Assembly (NCBI RefSeq): GCF_006175945.1
Contig: NZ_VAJL01000001.1
Span: 3,047,001 to 3,111,000, forward strand
Direction of reading: 5' to 3'
Length of the DNA: 64,000 nucleotides
Source of the DNA: Chryseobacterium mulctrae
GTDB taxonomy: Bacteria > Bacteroidota > Bacteroidia > Flavobacteriales > Weeksellaceae
The position numbers and the translations under genes were made by a program. Positions 10,040 through 19,229 of the stretch are shown here, piece by piece. The notes beneath the pieces were generated by a model. It did no database searches, had not been told where the DNA came from, and saw nothing but the letters and a program-made list of their open reading frames with translations. Every line of letters begins with the position of its first letter. Position 1 is the first letter of the stretch.

Positions 10040-10074
10040 AAAATAAAATTTGCTCCCAAATGAATGAGAGCAAA
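10040..10074 (-). terminator. Probable terminator of the UMP synthase gene
   Basis: TTTGCTC (10049-10055) pairs with GAGCAAA (10068-10074). On the minus strand the hairpin is followed by a T-rich tract. It lies 16 bp beyond the gene's stop codon. Confidence 0.6.
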
Positions 10075-10090
10075 TCGTAAATTATTTATT

Positions 10091-11449
10091 TTATAATGAA
10101 GCGAGATAAGCTTTCCAGCCTTCATTTTTATAAGTAACAGAAGCTTCTGCAGGATCTTCCGATTTGTAAATTCCTCTTCCTACGATAATGAAGTCAGTGT
10201 GAAGCGTTTTGAAAACATGTTCCGGAGTATTGTATTGTTGACCTTTTCCGTCACCTGAGTCTGCTAAATTTACACCTGGAGTAAACAGTAAAATCTCTTC
10301 AGGAAGTGCATTCTGAGACACTCCACCAATTACATTAGGATGAGATAAAGCCACTTTTAAAGCTTCTTCTCTGTAGCTGTTCGTCGTTAAAGTTCCTTTT
10401 GAAGACATTCCGATAATCGCAACAACACCTACATTTTTGAAGCAGTCTAAAGATTCGAAACCACCAATTACCTGAGATGTTACAAAATCTGCCCAGTCTG
10501 TAATTTTGAAAACTCCGCTTGTGAACTGTAATTCCTGTGTGTTTCCGATGTCGGCAAATTTTCTGTCTTCCATTAATAAGAAGTTGTGCTTTGAAGCCAG
10601 TTCTTTCAAAGGAACGATTGTATTTTGATAATCGAAATCTGAAATAATATCGATATGCGTTTTTAAGGCAATAATATTTGGGCCCAGTTTTTCAGCAAGT
10701 TCCAATAATTCCTGAGTGGTTGTTACATCAGCTGAAGCAATTAAGTTAGATTCTTTTGCTAAAGCAGTTTCCAATAATTTTTTTGAAACAGAATGCTGTG
10801 CATTTTCAAATTTTTCCTGATAAGAAAGTCTTTTCTTTTCTTCAAACTGAATATGATTTCCTTTTAAAAAATCCTGAATTCTTTTTACTTCCTCATCGCT
10901 CAATTCACCTTCTTCCTGTAGAATAGTACAAACTTCAGAGATGTTAAATAAAGTGTGAACTCTGAAACCTTTGCTTTCCAAAAGCTGTTTGCCACCTTGT
11001 TCTCTGTCTAAAACAACAACAATGTCGGCAACTTTCAGATCTTCCTGCTCAACTTCAGCGATAGTTTCTACCAAAGATTTTCCGGAAGTGATCACATCTT
11101 CTACCAAAAGACAGTTTTGTCCTTTCTGGTAAATTCCTTCAATCATTTTTTTAGTTCCGTATTCTTTGGCTTCTTTTCTTTTAATAATTAATGGAATATA
11201 GCTTTCCAAAGACATTGCTGTAGCCATTGGAAGTGCAGCATAAGGAACTCCGCAAATCAGATCAAAATTATCTAACGGAAGCATTTCCAGTAAATAATTG
11301 GCGAGGTTTTTTAAGATTTTAGGATCTGATGCTAAAGGTCTTAAATCTACATAAAACGGACTTTCTATACCGCTTTTTAATGTAAATCTTCCAAATTTGA
11401 TGATGCCCAGTTTGTAACATTCCAAAAAGAATTCTTTCTTACTTTCCAT
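10091..11449 (-). CDS. pyrE/pyrF: Bifunctional UMP synthase (OPRT-OMP decarboxylase)
   Basis: 452 residues. It carries both last steps of de novo UMP synthesis. Residues 1-205 are orotate phosphoribosyltransferase with the PRPP-binding motif LLVEDVITSGKSL (114-126). Residues 215-450 are orotidine-5'-phosphate decarboxylase with ALKTHIDII (261-269) and the catalytic DRKFADIGNT (295-304), which supplies the Lys/Asp tetrad. The domain order and the DRKFADIGNT form match the eukaryotic UMPS fusion rather than the separate PyrE and PyrF of most bacteria. Cytosolic. It appears monocistronic, with a terminator on each side. Assignment is confident. Confidence 0.95.
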   Translation of the reverse strand: MESKKEFFLECYKLGIIKFGRFTLKSGIESPFYVDLRPLASDPKILKNLANYLLEMLPLDNFDLICGVPYAALPMATAMSLESYIPLIIKRKEAKEYGTKKMIEGIYQKGQNCLLVEDVITSGKSLVETIAEVEQEDLKVADIVVVLDREQGGKQLLESKGFRVHTLFNISEVCTILQEEGELSDEEVKRIQDFLKGNHIQFEEKKRLSYQEKFENAQHSVSKKLLETALAKESNLIASADVTTTQELLELAEKLGPNIIALKTHIDIISDFDYQNTIVPLKELASKHNFLLMEDRKFADIGNTQELQFTSGVFKITDWADFVTSQVIGGFESLDCFKNVGVVAIIGMSSKGTLTTNSYREEALKVALSHPNVIGGVSQNALPEEILLFTPGVNLADSGDGKGQQYNTPEHVFKTLHTDFIIVGRGIYKSEDPAEASVTYKNEGWKAYLASL

Positions 11450-11489
11450 TAATTTTTTATTAGATTTTGCAAATTTAAGGATTTGATGT

Positions 11490-11580
11490 TAAAGTCAATT
11501 GTCAATCGTGAATTTTGCTTCACAAGTGAAGAATTAAACTTAAAAAAATAGAGAATGAAGTGAATTTACATTTCATTCTT
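11490..11580. repeat. Intergenic dyad region
   Basis: Contains two small hairpins, CTTCAC-AA-GTGAAG (11518-11531) and AGAATGAA/TTCATTCT (11552-11579). It also has the quasi-repeated unit GTCAATTGTCAATCGTGAAT, also seen at 61389-61402. No gene is visible here. Confidence 0.5.
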
Positions 11581-11583
11581 CAT

Positions 11584-11608
11584 AAAAAAACATCCCCGAA
11601 AGGATGTT
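11584..11608 (-). terminator. Rho-independent terminator
   Basis: AACATCC/GGATGTT stem (11589-11595 with 11602-11608) followed on the minus strand by seven T. It ends the operon that finishes at 11618. Confidence 0.8.
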
Positions 11609-11617
11609 GTTAATTAT

Positions 11618-11959
11618 TTAAACGATTTCTGCGTCAATTATTTTTGCCCCGTTTGTACTGTATTTCTGTTCAGCTTCCCAAAGAAGAAATTTATCAACTT
11701 CCCTTATTAATTTTGGAATGGCTAAAGATAAAACTGCCAAATCATCCAGAACTCCCGCAACAATAATGAAGTCGGGAATGATATCAATAGGAGAGATGAC
11801 GTAAAGAAGACCTACCAATGGTAAAATAAGATCCATCGACTTTACAGGATAATTACCTTTTCTCCACATATTCACCATTCTGAACATGTCCGGAATTTTT
11901 TTTAAGAAGCCTTTATGGGCAATTGCTTCTTTTGCAAGATTGAGTTTTGAATATTTCAT
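11618..11959 (-). CDS. YkvA/DUF1232 family membrane protein
   Basis: 113 residues. The conserved DUF1232 hairpin is visible at about residues 48-80: two hydrophobic helices joined by the signature SPIDIIPDF, then DDLAVL. The start was placed at 11959 (MKYSKLNLAKEAI) because the residues encoded upstream in frame are unlike the family. Function in the family is unknown; it is a small inner-membrane protein. It is last in a probable operon after the TlpA-like gene (82-bp gap), followed by a terminator. Confidence 0.8.
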   Translation of the reverse strand: MKYSKLNLAKEAIAHKGFLKKIPDMFRMVNMWRKGNYPVKSMDLILPLVGLLYVISPIDIIPDFIIVAGVLDDLAVLSLAIPKLIREVDKFLLWEAEQKYSTNGAKIIDAEIV

Positions 11960-12041
11960 GTTTGTGTTTGTTTTAAAATGATTTTCAACTCTGTAAAATT
12001 CGCAAAATTTGTACCAACTCAATCTAAATTTTAGTTAAAGT

Positions 12042-12581
12042 TTACTTAATAATATTATCAATAAACTGGTGGATAGATTCTGCATCCCAATCAGTTGCGG
12101 CATCTTCCTTGATTAAAATTCTCCCGTTTTTGTCTAAAAGAAAGGTTGTAGGGAAAGCTTTCGGAAGGATCTTTTCAGAGATTGGGCTTTGCGCAATATA
12201 TACAGGAACGGTGTAATTATTTTCTTTCAAAAATTTTCTTACGGTTGCTTCCTCGTCTTTCATTGCAATTAAAACAAAATCTACATTTTCTTTTCTTCTG
12301 TCGTACAATCTTTGAATTGAAGGCCATTCTTTTCTACACGGAGGACACCAAGTTCCCCAAAAATTCAGAAAAACAGGTTTGTTTTTAAAGTTTTTCAGAT
12401 TGGTACTTGGAACATTGATTCCTTGCAAATCTACATCATAATCTTCTTCACTGATGTGTACTGCATTTTCTATAGTAGCGATCGGGAAAAATTGATCTTT
12501 AAGATAATTTCTTATTCCGGGAACTAAAAAAATAACACCTAAAACTACGATAACAACAACGTAAATAGCCAGTTTTTTCAT
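12042..12581 (-). CDS. TlpA/ResA-like membrane-anchored thiol-disulfide oxidoreductase
   Basis: 179 residues. One N-terminal membrane helix (about 4-22) places a thioredoxin-fold domain in the periplasm. The redox motif is in FWGTWCPPCRKEWP, a CPPC active site typical of TlpA/ResA proteins. The cis-proline segment KAFPTTFLLDKNGR is intact. Such proteins reduce disulfides in the periplasm, for example during cytochrome maturation; the partner is not identifiable here. The gene sits 10 bp downstream of another thioredoxin-fold gene and is probably cotranscribed with aroC. Confidence 0.88.
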   Translation of the reverse strand: MKKLAIYVVVIVVLGVIFLVPGIRNYLKDQFFPIATIENAVHISEEDYDVDLQGINVPSTNLKNFKNKPVFLNFWGTWCPPCRKEWPSIQRLYDRRKENVDFVLIAMKDEEATVRKFLKENNYTVPVYIAQSPISEKILPKAFPTTFLLDKNGRILIKEDAATDWDAESIHQFIDNIIK

Positions 12582-12591
12582 AGTATTTATT

Positions 12592-13155
12592 TTATAGTAA
12601 TTCTAAAATTTCCTGAATGGCATCTTTACCTCTGTTTCTTGAATAATATACCTGCAGATCGTTGTAAAAACTCTCTCTTGGATATGCTTCAGGATCAGCT
12701 TTAAATTTTAATAATAATTCGTGCCCGAATTGCGGACGAGGTCCCCAAGAATTTTTTACATTGAAGTCTTCATCTAAAATAATCACTTTCGGAATAGATT
12801 CTGTACCATTCGTTAAGAACTGATTGATTAGACTTTTATCGCTGTCTCTTAAGAAGATTTTCACTTCATTATGTCCTTCAAAAAACTTTGCCAAAGCAGG
12901 AACCGTAGCGCTTGCATCACCACACCAAGCTTCAGAAATAATTAAAATTTTCCCGTTGAAATTTTTAGATTTCAGCTCGTTGATTTGCTCTTCATCGATG
13001 ACAAATTTTTTAAGCGTTCGATCCATTCTCTGAATTCCAAGCTCGTAATACATTTTATATTCGGCATCTTGCGGAGTCGGAGGATTTTCAAGTCTTTGGT
13101 TGGCAATCTGAAGATATTCTTCAAAAGATATGGCTTTATCCCAGTAATTTTTCAT
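12592..13155 (-). CDS. Thioredoxin-fold protein with WCGDA motif
   Basis: 187 residues, no signal peptide, so cytosolic. It is a thioredoxin_9-type fold with ISEAWCGDAS in place of CxxC (a single Cys, then Gly-Asp-Ala), and the cis-proline loop TESIPKVIILD. Conserved in Bacteroidota and Bacillota, often annotated as thioredoxin family. With only one cysteine in the motif it cannot act as a classical dithiol thioredoxin. It starts 18 bp after aroC and ends 10 bp before the tlpA-like gene, so it is part of one transcription unit. Confidence 0.8.
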   Translation of the reverse strand: MKNYWDKAISFEEYLQIANQRLENPPTPQDAEYKMYYELGIQRMDRTLKKFVIDEEQINELKSKNFNGKILIISEAWCGDASATVPALAKFFEGHNEVKIFLRDSDKSLINQFLTNGTESIPKVIILDEDFNVKNSWGPRPQFGHELLLKFKADPEAYPRESFYNDLQVYYSRNRGKDAIQEILELL

Positions 13156-13173
13156 GATTACTAAAAATTAAAT

Positions 13174-14244
13174 TTAAAATTGATTAGTGTTTCGTGTTTT
13201 GTTGATCAGAAATAAATCAGCTAAAACAAATGCGGCTAAACTTTCTACAACGGGAACTGCTCTTGGAACAACACAAGGATCGTGTCTTCCTTTTCCTTCC
13301 ACAGTCACAGCATTTCCGTCTTTATCAACACTTTCCTGCGGTCTTAAAATAGTGGCAACAGGTTTAAAAGCTACCCGGAAATAAATATCCATTCCGTTAG
13401 AAATTCCGCCCTGAATTCCGCCTGAAAGATTTGATTTTGTAGAAAAATCGGTGTTAAACTGATCATTATGTTCGCTTCCTGTCATTTTTGCACCACAAAA
13501 TCCGCTTCCATATTCAAAACCTTTGCAGGCATTAATGTTAAGCATTGCTTTTGCCAATTCAGCCTGAAGTTTAGAAAAAACAGGTTCGCCGATTCCTACA
13601 GGAACATTCTTGATCACACAGGTAATGGTTCCGCCAATTGTATTGCCTTCTTTTTTGATCTCTTTAATTTTTGAAATCATTTTTTCTGCAGTTTCAGCAT
13701 CGGGACAACGTACTTCATTGCTTTCAGTTTTAGAAAAATCTAAATCCTGATAAGGTTTTACACAGAAAATTTCACCTACAGAAGAAACGTAAGCGTTAAT
13801 TTCAATATCCTTTAAAAGTTGTTTTGCTAAAGCTCCGGCAACCACCCAATTGATGGTTTCTCTTGCAGAAGATTTTCCGCCGCCGCGATAATCTCTGATG
13901 CCAAATTTTTGATCGTAAGTGAAATCTGCATGACTCGGACGATAAGAATTCGCAATATGGTCATAGTCTTTTGACTTCTGATTTTCGTTTTCAATCATAA
14001 AACCAATAGGAGTTCCGGTAGTTTTTCCTTCGAAAATTCCGGAAAGAAATTTTACAGTGTCGCTTTCTTTTCGTTGGGTAACGATTGCTGACTGACCTGG
14101 TTTTCTACGATCCAACTCATATTGAATTTTTTCAAAATCGACTTCCAGACCTGCCGGAAAATTATTGATGATTCCGCCATAAGCAGCGCCGTGACTCTCG
14201 CCAAACGTGGTTAGGCTGAGAAGATTACCTAAAGTATTGAACAT
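13174..14244 (-). CDS. aroC: Chorismate synthase
   Basis: 356 residues, the usual length. It converts 5-enolpyruvylshikimate-3-phosphate to chorismate with reduced FMN, the last shikimate-pathway step. Signatures visible: [10 protein letters not shown] (15-24), [22 protein letters not shown] with SSARET just after, and near the C-terminus the motif [16 protein letters not shown]. It leads a probable operon with the two thioredoxin-fold genes downstream. Assignment is certain. Confidence 0.97.
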   Translation of the reverse strand: MFNTLGNLLSLTTFGESHGAAYGGIINNFPAGLEVDFEKIQYELDRRKPGQSAIVTQRKESDTVKFLSGIFEGKTTGTPIGFMIENENQKSKDYDHIANSYRPSHADFTYDQKFGIRDYRGGGKSSARETINWVVAGALAKQLLKDIEINAYVSSVGEIFCVKPYQDLDFSKTESNEVRCPDAETAEKMISKIKEIKKEGNTIGGTITCVIKNVPVGIGEPVFSKLQAELAKAMLNINACKGFEYGSGFCGAKMTGSEHNDQFNTDFSTKSNLSGGIQGGISNGMDIYFRVAFKPVATILRPQESVDKDGNAVTVEGKGRHDPCVVPRAVPVVESLAAFVLADLFLINKTRNTNQF

Positions 14245-14286
14245 AGTACAAAATTACCGTTTTTTATTCAGATAATAAAGTCTTTA

Positions 14287-15927
14287 CTAATCGGTTTGTA
14301 GATAACTCTTTTTGATGAATTCAATTGTTTTGTCGAGCTCTTTTTTTTCTTCGGGATTCAGTTTTTTCCAGATGAATCCTTTTTTTAGATTGTTTTTATC
14401 AATATGTTGCGGAAATATCCCTAATTTCTGATAATCTAAAACATAGCTTTCTGAAATTGCAGGAGTGGGAGTGTCAAAACTAAAAGTATATTTTTTTGAA
14501 ACATTAAACTTAAGACCTCCTATTTTGAAAGAATTATACTGATTGTATTCATAATCGGAAGGTTTTAAAAGTTGTGTTTTTTCAAACGGAGTCAAATTTC
14601 TACCCAGCTTAAAACTTGGAATAAACTGCTGAACGATTTTTGGAGATGAAAAAAGACCAATAAAAATGAGAGCTAAACCCGAAGAAATGAAGAGCGCATT
14701 TTTCTTATTTAAACTGTTGAAAAAAACTATAAAAAATATAACGAAAAATACATCAATAAAGAATCGGTATTGCGCGGAAAAAGATAAAATTAAAAGACTT
14801 TTTATCAATATAGAAATACAAATTAAACTGGTGATTTTATTTCTTTTAATAATGGAAAATATATTAAATCCGATTAAACTTATTACAAAGGAAATGTTGA
14901 TTACCGATTTAATTCCATTTAGGAAAAGCCAGTTTTTAATGTAATCAAACCATGAGAATTTTAAAATTTCTGCATAAGAATATTGCTCGTCAAAAGTTTT
15001 TACAATCGCAAATTCTGATGATGCTTTTAATAATTCATGATTGGGTTTCCATGAAATTCCCAAATCGAAAACTTTTAAAGGGAAAACTGGATACCCAAAT
15101 ATCCAGATATTTTTTACGATGAATAAAAGAAAAACAAGTGAGCCTAAAATAAGTTTATTATACTGAAATCCGGAAACAAAAATAGAGAGCAGAATGAAAA
15201 TTGGGAGCCAAATAACGGTTGGTTTTATTGCAAATGTAAAAACAGAAAATGCAAATAAGAAAGCCAGGTTTTTGTTTCCGGATAAAATTTCATTCAGAAT
15301 AATTAAAGAAAATAAAATTGCGGGCAAATCCGGACTTGGAGATTGTGAAAAAATCAGGAAAACCGGAATAAAAATCAGTTGAATCCAGCTTTTATTTTCG
15401 AAAATATAAATTCCGTAAATAATAAGTAAAACGGCATTAAGCCTTAAAAAAGGATCTGAGAAATTACTGAATCCTGCTTGGAAAATATGCCAAACCGACA
15501 TTTGTCCCAAAATCAAATCAAGATTAGAAATTCCTTTAACCAAACCGTATTCTGTAAGCCATTTTATGGTAGGAACATAATAACCGAAATGATCTAAAAT
15601 AAAAGGATAAAAAGAAGCTGAAAATAAAATGACAGTTGCTAAAATTCCTAAAATGACTGAGATTTTTTTTGATAACTGTAAATACTCCAGATAAAGTTTG
15701 TCTTTAAAAAAGTAGAAGAGTCCGATGAAAATTGTAGGAATTTCAATATATAAATTCAGTGGGATAAAAAATGATGCCACTGTGAAAATTAATCCAACAG
15801 AGAAAATTCCCGTTAAAATTTTCCCTGAAATTCCATTTAAGCTTTTCCCAAAAATATTTTCCATCAGTTTTCCCCAACCCATTAAGGTTGTTATGAGAAA
15901 AATTGAAGAGCATACAATCAGGAGCAT
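14287..15927 (-). CDS. Polytopic inner-membrane protein, unknown function
   Basis: 546 residues with about ten or more hydrophobic helices separated by short loops, and a soluble C-terminal tail of roughly 90 residues (LGRNLTPFEKTQLLKPSDYE onward). The layout recalls GT-C type glycosyltransferases and the LIC_10190-type membrane family, but no catalytic motif is certain. The start is placed at 15927 (MLLIVCSS). An upstream in-frame ATG at 15954 lies inside the terminator hairpin 15932-15959 of the previous gene and is therefore unlikely. Convergent or tandem partners give no functional clue. Confidence 0.6.
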   Translation of the reverse strand: MLLIVCSSIFLITTLMGWGKLMENIFGKSLNGISGKILTGIFSVGLIFTVASFFIPLNLYIEIPTIFIGLFYFFKDKLYLEYLQLSKKISVILGILATVILFSASFYPFILDHFGYYVPTIKWLTEYGLVKGISNLDLILGQMSVWHIFQAGFSNFSDPFLRLNAVLLIIYGIYIFENKSWIQLIFIPVFLIFSQSPSPDLPAILFSLIILNEILSGNKNLAFLFAFSVFTFAIKPTVIWLPIFILLSIFVSGFQYNKLILGSLVFLLFIVKNIWIFGYPVFPLKVFDLGISWKPNHELLKASSEFAIVKTFDEQYSYAEILKFSWFDYIKNWLFLNGIKSVINISFVISLIGFNIFSIIKRNKITSLICISILIKSLLILSFSAQYRFFIDVFFVIFFIVFFNSLNKKNALFISSGLALIFIGLFSSPKIVQQFIPSFKLGRNLTPFEKTQLLKPSDYEYNQYNSFKIGGLKFNVSKKYTFSFDTPTPAISESYVLDYQKLGIFPQHIDKNNLKKGFIWKKLNPEEKKELDKTIEFIKKSYLQTD

Positions 15928-15930
15928 AAA

Positions 15931-15959
15931 AAAAGATTGCTTAAAAATAAGCAATCTTT
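15931..15959 (-). terminator. Rho-independent terminator
   Basis: Perfect 12-bp stem AAAGATTGCTTA / TAAGCAATCTTT (15932-15943, 15948-15959), loop AAAA, T-tract on the minus strand. It ends the glycine-zipper gene and overlaps an alternative start of the next gene. Confidence 0.85.
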
Positions 15960-15980
15960 CATGTTTTTGAAAATATTTAA

Positions 15981-16517
15981 TTATTTAGGCTGTACCCGAC
16001 CACTTTTTCTATCCTGTGATCTACCTAAAGTATATCCTGTTGCACCCCCGATGATACCACCAACAACGGCACCACCACCACGGTTTTTCTTATTGACAAT
16101 AGCTCCCAAAGCAGCGCCACTCACAACACCAATTGCAGTACCTTTTGCAGCTTCACTTATTCCTTTTTTCTTAGCTGCTGTAGTACCTTGAGATGAAGAA
16201 TTGCTTGCCTGACTTCCGTTGTTAGAAGAAGATGGCGCATCTCTGTATATTGTTTTGGTTTCTTTTATTACCTGAGGTTTTGATGCAGCAGCTGTTTTAG
16301 CTTTTTCAACTTCAGCTATACTGTCGGTTCTTTTTTGTGCTTCGTAAGCAAATCTTTCTCTTTCAATAGCCAGCTTTTGCTTTTCTATATCAAGCTGTCT
16401 TGCCTGAAATTCTAATTTCTGCTGTTCTAAAGTTTTTTCGGCCACTTTATTATCATCCTTCTTACAGGCGGTCAATGTAAATATTGAGATTACACCTGCT
16501 AAAACTATATTTTTCAT
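15981..16517 (-). CDS. Glycine-zipper lipoprotein
   Basis: 178 residues. A lipoprotein signal ends in LTAC (lipid-attached Cys at about residue 18). A charged coiled-coil-like segment follows (about 25-75, rich in Lys, Glu, Gln: QQKLEFQARQLDIEKQKL), then a Ser/Asn linker. Next is a glycine-zipper hairpin (about 120-165: AIGVVSGAALGAIVNKK, GGGAVVGGIIGGATGYTLG) as in YMGG/Gly-zipper_2 proteins. Probably outer-membrane or periplasmic. Gly-zipper lipoproteins are often linked to envelope stress; no specific role can be assigned. Confidence 0.75.
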   Translation of the reverse strand: MKNIVLAGVISIFTLTACKKDDNKVAEKTLEQQKLEFQARQLDIEKQKLAIERERFAYEAQKRTDSIAEVEKAKTAAASKPQVIKETKTIYRDAPSSSNNGSQASNSSSQGTTAAKKKGISEAAKGTAIGVVSGAALGAIVNKKNRGGGAVVGGIIGGATGYTLGRSQDRKSGRVQPK

Positions 16518-16636
16518 AACTCAAATTTTTCTATTTTATTAAAACTTTTAAAGTCTATGTGATGATAATTTCAATTATGAAGCCAAGGTTTAGTTAAGAA
16601 AATGTTAAAAATCGCAATTGACTATGAACACTAGCT

Positions 16637-17515
16637 TTAAGATACATTTGAATTTACTTTTTTAATACTTACCACAGCAATTAAAATAATTAAAACACCA
16701 ATCCATTGAATCGTGGCAACGGATTCATTCAGAATAATAATTGCTGAGAGAATAGAAACAGGAATTTCTAAGCTTGCAATAATATTTGCTAATGCAATTC
16801 CGGTTTTTGGAATTCCTCTTGTGAACAAAAGCGGTGGGAGAATGGTTCCGAAAATGGCAATCAAAATTCCCCACGGTAAAGAACTAAGTTTGATGTCTTT
16901 AATAATATCAACGTTCCAAAATAATACAATTAAAATCAATCCTCCAAATACAAGATACTGACTTCTTATAGAGCTTGGAACTTTAGATTCAATATTGCTG
17001 GAAGCAAAAATAGCAATACTGTAAGATAGGCCTGCTCCAACCCCTAATAAAATTCCTCTAAAATCGATAATTACATTTTGATTGAAAATATTGGTTGCCA
17101 ATAATGTTCCTGTTAAAGCAATTACAACGCTGATAATTTTATGGAATGAAGGCTTTTTTTTTGTGATAAAAATTTCAATAATTAAGCTAATCCAAGCCGA
17201 CTGCATCAACAAAATAATTCCTAATGAAACCGACATGTACTGTATTGAAAGATAATATAAGGTTGTCGTCAATCCTAAAGCAGTTCCCCATATTATCAAT
17301 TTAATTTTTGATGAGTTTTTTATTTTCTCTGTTTTCTCAGTATTCTTTTTGAAACGATTTAATAAAACCAAAACTAAAAATCCAACAAAAAACTGAAGAA
17401 AAGTAAGAGCGCTGGTTTTTATTCCCAAATCGTTTGCATATTTCACGATGGTTGCCAAAACGCCGTAACTACAAGCCCCGACAGCAACGTATATAATTGA
17501 TTTAAGGTCTTTCAT
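16637..17515 (-). CDS. EamA/DMT superfamily transporter
   Basis: 292 residues with ten hydrophobic helices in two five-helix EamA repeats (about 5-140 and 150-287). The second repeat ends SILSAIIILNESVATIQWIGVLIIL, matching the family's conserved terminus; the first repeat shows the paired AWISLIIEI segment. A drug/metabolite exporter of the inner membrane; substrate unknown. Its ATG overlaps the preceding esterase stop codon by one base (TAATG), so the two are translationally coupled. Confidence 0.85.
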   Translation of the reverse strand: MKDLKSIIYVAVGACSYGVLATIVKYANDLGIKTSALTFLQFFVGFLVLVLLNRFKKNTEKTEKIKNSSKIKLIIWGTALGLTTTLYYLSIQYMSVSLGIILLMQSAWISLIIEIFITKKKPSFHKIISVVIALTGTLLATNIFNQNVIIDFRGILLGVGAGLSYSIAIFASSNIESKVPSSIRSQYLVFGGLILIVLFWNVDIIKDIKLSSLPWGILIAIFGTILPPLLFTRGIPKTGIALANIIASLEIPVSILSAIIILNESVATIQWIGVLIILIAVVSIKKVNSNVS

Positions 17516-18321
17516 TACTGAAAATAATTTTCGAAAAGTGCCAATTGATTTGATAAAGCTTTACTCCAATATTCAGTGTCGTGCTTTCCTAAAGATTCAG
17601 TATAGAAGTGCTCAATTCTTTTATTGGTCAAGAGTTTGTGGAGATTTCGATTCATTTCAATCATTTGCTCATCTTCAGTTCCGCAGTCGAAAATGTAATA
17701 TTGGTCGGCATTTTTCATTTTATCTGCTCTGTTATTGACTAAGTATTCAGACGGCAGTTTTTCAAACACACCAAGAACATCTTCAACCTGATAATTTTTG
17801 TAATTCTCTCCGAAGTAAGTCAAATCTAAAGCTCCACAAACGCTTCCAACAACCGAAAAGGTTTGATTATATTTTAGTCCAACATTTACGGCTCCGAATC
17901 CGCCCATGCTCCAGCCTAAAATTCCACGACTTTTCCGGTCTTTGATTGTTGGATAATGAGAATCAACATAATCGACCAATTCTTTTCCAATAAATGTTGA
18001 ATATTGCGATTTGTTATTAATTGGGCTGTCAACATACCAACTGTTGAAATTTCCGTCAGGTAAAACGTAAATGTTCTGAAACTGTTCTGATTTTTTAATT
18101 AAATCAGGAATATCCTGTTTGTAAGTTCTGTTAGGATTTCCACTGTAACCATGAAGAATGTAAACTGTTTTGTAGAGTTTTCCTTTTCTGATTTCAGGAG
18201 TAATGATAACTGTTTCGATGTCTTTTTTCATTTTTGGGCTGTAAATCTTTTCAGAAATGATTTTTTGCGCAGAAAAAGGCAGCGAAATAAACGGGAGAAT
18301 AATTATGAATGTTGTTTTCAT
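17515..18321 (-). CDS. Secreted alpha/beta-hydrolase (esterase D family)
   Basis: 268 residues. A signal peptide (about 1-18, ending SAQ) directs export to the periplasm. The esterase D (PF00756) fold is supported by YILHGYSGNPNRTY (oxyanion region), the nucleophile elbow GWSMGGFGAVN (Ser about 138), the acid residue in FDCGTEDE, and the histidine in LGKHDTEYW. It resembles tributyrin or S-formylglutathione esterases. It overlaps the EamA gene by one base. The Crp-type regulator gene lies just upstream on the same strand (74-bp gap). Confidence 0.85.
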   Translation of the reverse strand: MKTTFIIILPFISLPFSAQKIISEKIYSPKMKKDIETVIITPEIRKGKLYKTVYILHGYSGNPNRTYKQDIPDLIKKSEQFQNIYVLPDGNFNSWYVDSPINNKSQYSTFIGKELVDYVDSHYPTIKDRKSRGILGWSMGGFGAVNVGLKYNQTFSVVGSVCGALDLTYFGENYKNYQVEDVLGVFEKLPSEYLVNNRADKMKNADQYYIFDCGTEDEQMIEMNRNLHKLLTNKRIEHFYTESLGKHDTEYWSKALSNQLALFENYFQ

Positions 18322-18395
18322 CTTAATTGATTTAAAAATTATAAAGCAAAATTCGCCTGTAAAAAGATAAAAAGCATTTACATATGTTGATAAAA

Positions 18396-18968
18396 CTAAA
18401 AATTTAATTCTTTACGAATTCGGCTCAACTGGGTGGGTGTGATTCCGAGATATGAAGCAATTTGATGCTGTTTCAAGCGATTGAAAAGTTTTTTATTAGA
18501 ATATAATTCTTTATACTGCAGTTTTGCCGTTTCCGATTTAAGGTTGATTTCCAATGGTTCTTTTTTTACTACCCAATTCTTTTCCAGATAAGCAATTTGG
18601 AATAATGCCAAATCGTGATGCTCTGCAATCAACTTTCTGAATGTATTTGCAGAATAAACAATCACTTCCGAATCTTCAAGCGCGACAATAGAAAATTCAC
18701 TTGCGCTTTCCTGGATAATAGAAGAAGTCGAAGCGCAAAAACTGTTTTCCTCGAAAAATAATTTATAAATGATATTACCATTTTCACCAATAGTATAATA
18801 TCCCAACAAGCCAGATTGTACAAAGTAATAATATCTTGCCACGTCTCCAGCGCTTAAAATAATCTCATTCTTTTTGAATGTTTTTACAGTGAAAATTTGT
18901 TGTAAAGCTTCAATGGTTGTAGGAGACAATTGATAATAAGTGTTGATATGATTGATGAGTTCTTTCAT
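18396..18968 (-). CDS. Crp/Fnr family transcriptional regulator
   Basis: 190 residues. An N-terminal cyclic-nucleotide-binding-like jelly roll (about 15-115; GDVARYYYFVQSGLLGYY) is followed by the dimer helix and a C-terminal winged helix with HQIASYLGITPTQLSRIRKELNF-type recognition helix (about 165-188). The cAMP-contact residues of E. coli Crp are not conserved, as is usual in Bacteroidota homologues. The start was put at 18968 (MKELINHINTYY); nine further in-frame codons upstream look untranslated. Likely target: the adjacent esterase-EamA pair, by position only. Confidence 0.85.
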   Translation of the reverse strand: MKELINHINTYYQLSPTTIEALQQIFTVKTFKKNEIILSAGDVARYYYFVQSGLLGYYTIGENGNIIYKLFFEENSFCASTSSIIQESASEFSIVALEDSEVIVYSANTFRKLIAEHHDLALFQIAYLEKNWVVKKEPLEINLKSETAKLQYKELYSNKKLFNRLKQHQIASYLGITPTQLSRIRKELNF

Positions 18969-19003
18969 TATGATTGATATTAATTTAGATATCAAAAATT
19001 AAA

Positions 19004-19034
19004 ATAAAAAAAGCTTTCCTGAAAAGGAAAGCTT
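19004..19034 (-). terminator. Original tRNA-Cys terminator, now stranded left of the element
   Basis: AAGCTTTCC (19011-19019) pairs with GGAAAGCTT (19026-19034). On the minus strand it is followed by a long T-tract. Its only upstream gene on the minus strand, across the inserted element, is tRNA-Cys at 24.7 kb. It therefore looks like the ancestral tRNA terminator, now separated from it by 5.7 kb. Confidence 0.75.
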
Positions 19035-19036
19035 AT

Positions 19037-19048
19037 AGGTGCCTAGCG
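19037..19048. repeat. attL: 12-bp copy of tRNA-Cys 3' end
   Basis: AGGTGCCTAGCG, identical to the tRNA-Cys 3' end at 24730-24741. The next bases differ but keep partial similarity (a CGAA core), as left by a slightly larger crossover region. Confidence 0.8.
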
Positions 19049-19160
19049 TACCCGAATAACGGTTTTTCTTACTCTATAAAAAAACAACAAAATCATTGTA
19101 AATACTTGTAAATTAACTATTTTTAATTGTTTTTAATTTTATTTAATTGCATAATATTTT

Positions 19161-19188
19161 AATAATGTTGTCACAAATGTTGTCACAC
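19161..19188. repeat. Integrase arm-type sites, left
   Basis: Two tandem copies of ATGTTGTCACA at 12-bp spacing. The whole 28-bp segment recurs with one mismatch at 24646-24673, in the same orientation near the other end. It lies between attL and the integrase gene. Confidence 0.65.
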
Positions 19189-19229
19189 AATTAAAAAATC
19201 ACTATTTTTGAGTTGTTCAAATTTTAAGT

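Noticed and set aside
19161..19188. CRISPR-like repeats at 19.16 and 24.65 kb
   Set aside because: Only two short tandem copies at each place, no spacers of constant length, no cas genes. Integrase arm sites explain them better.
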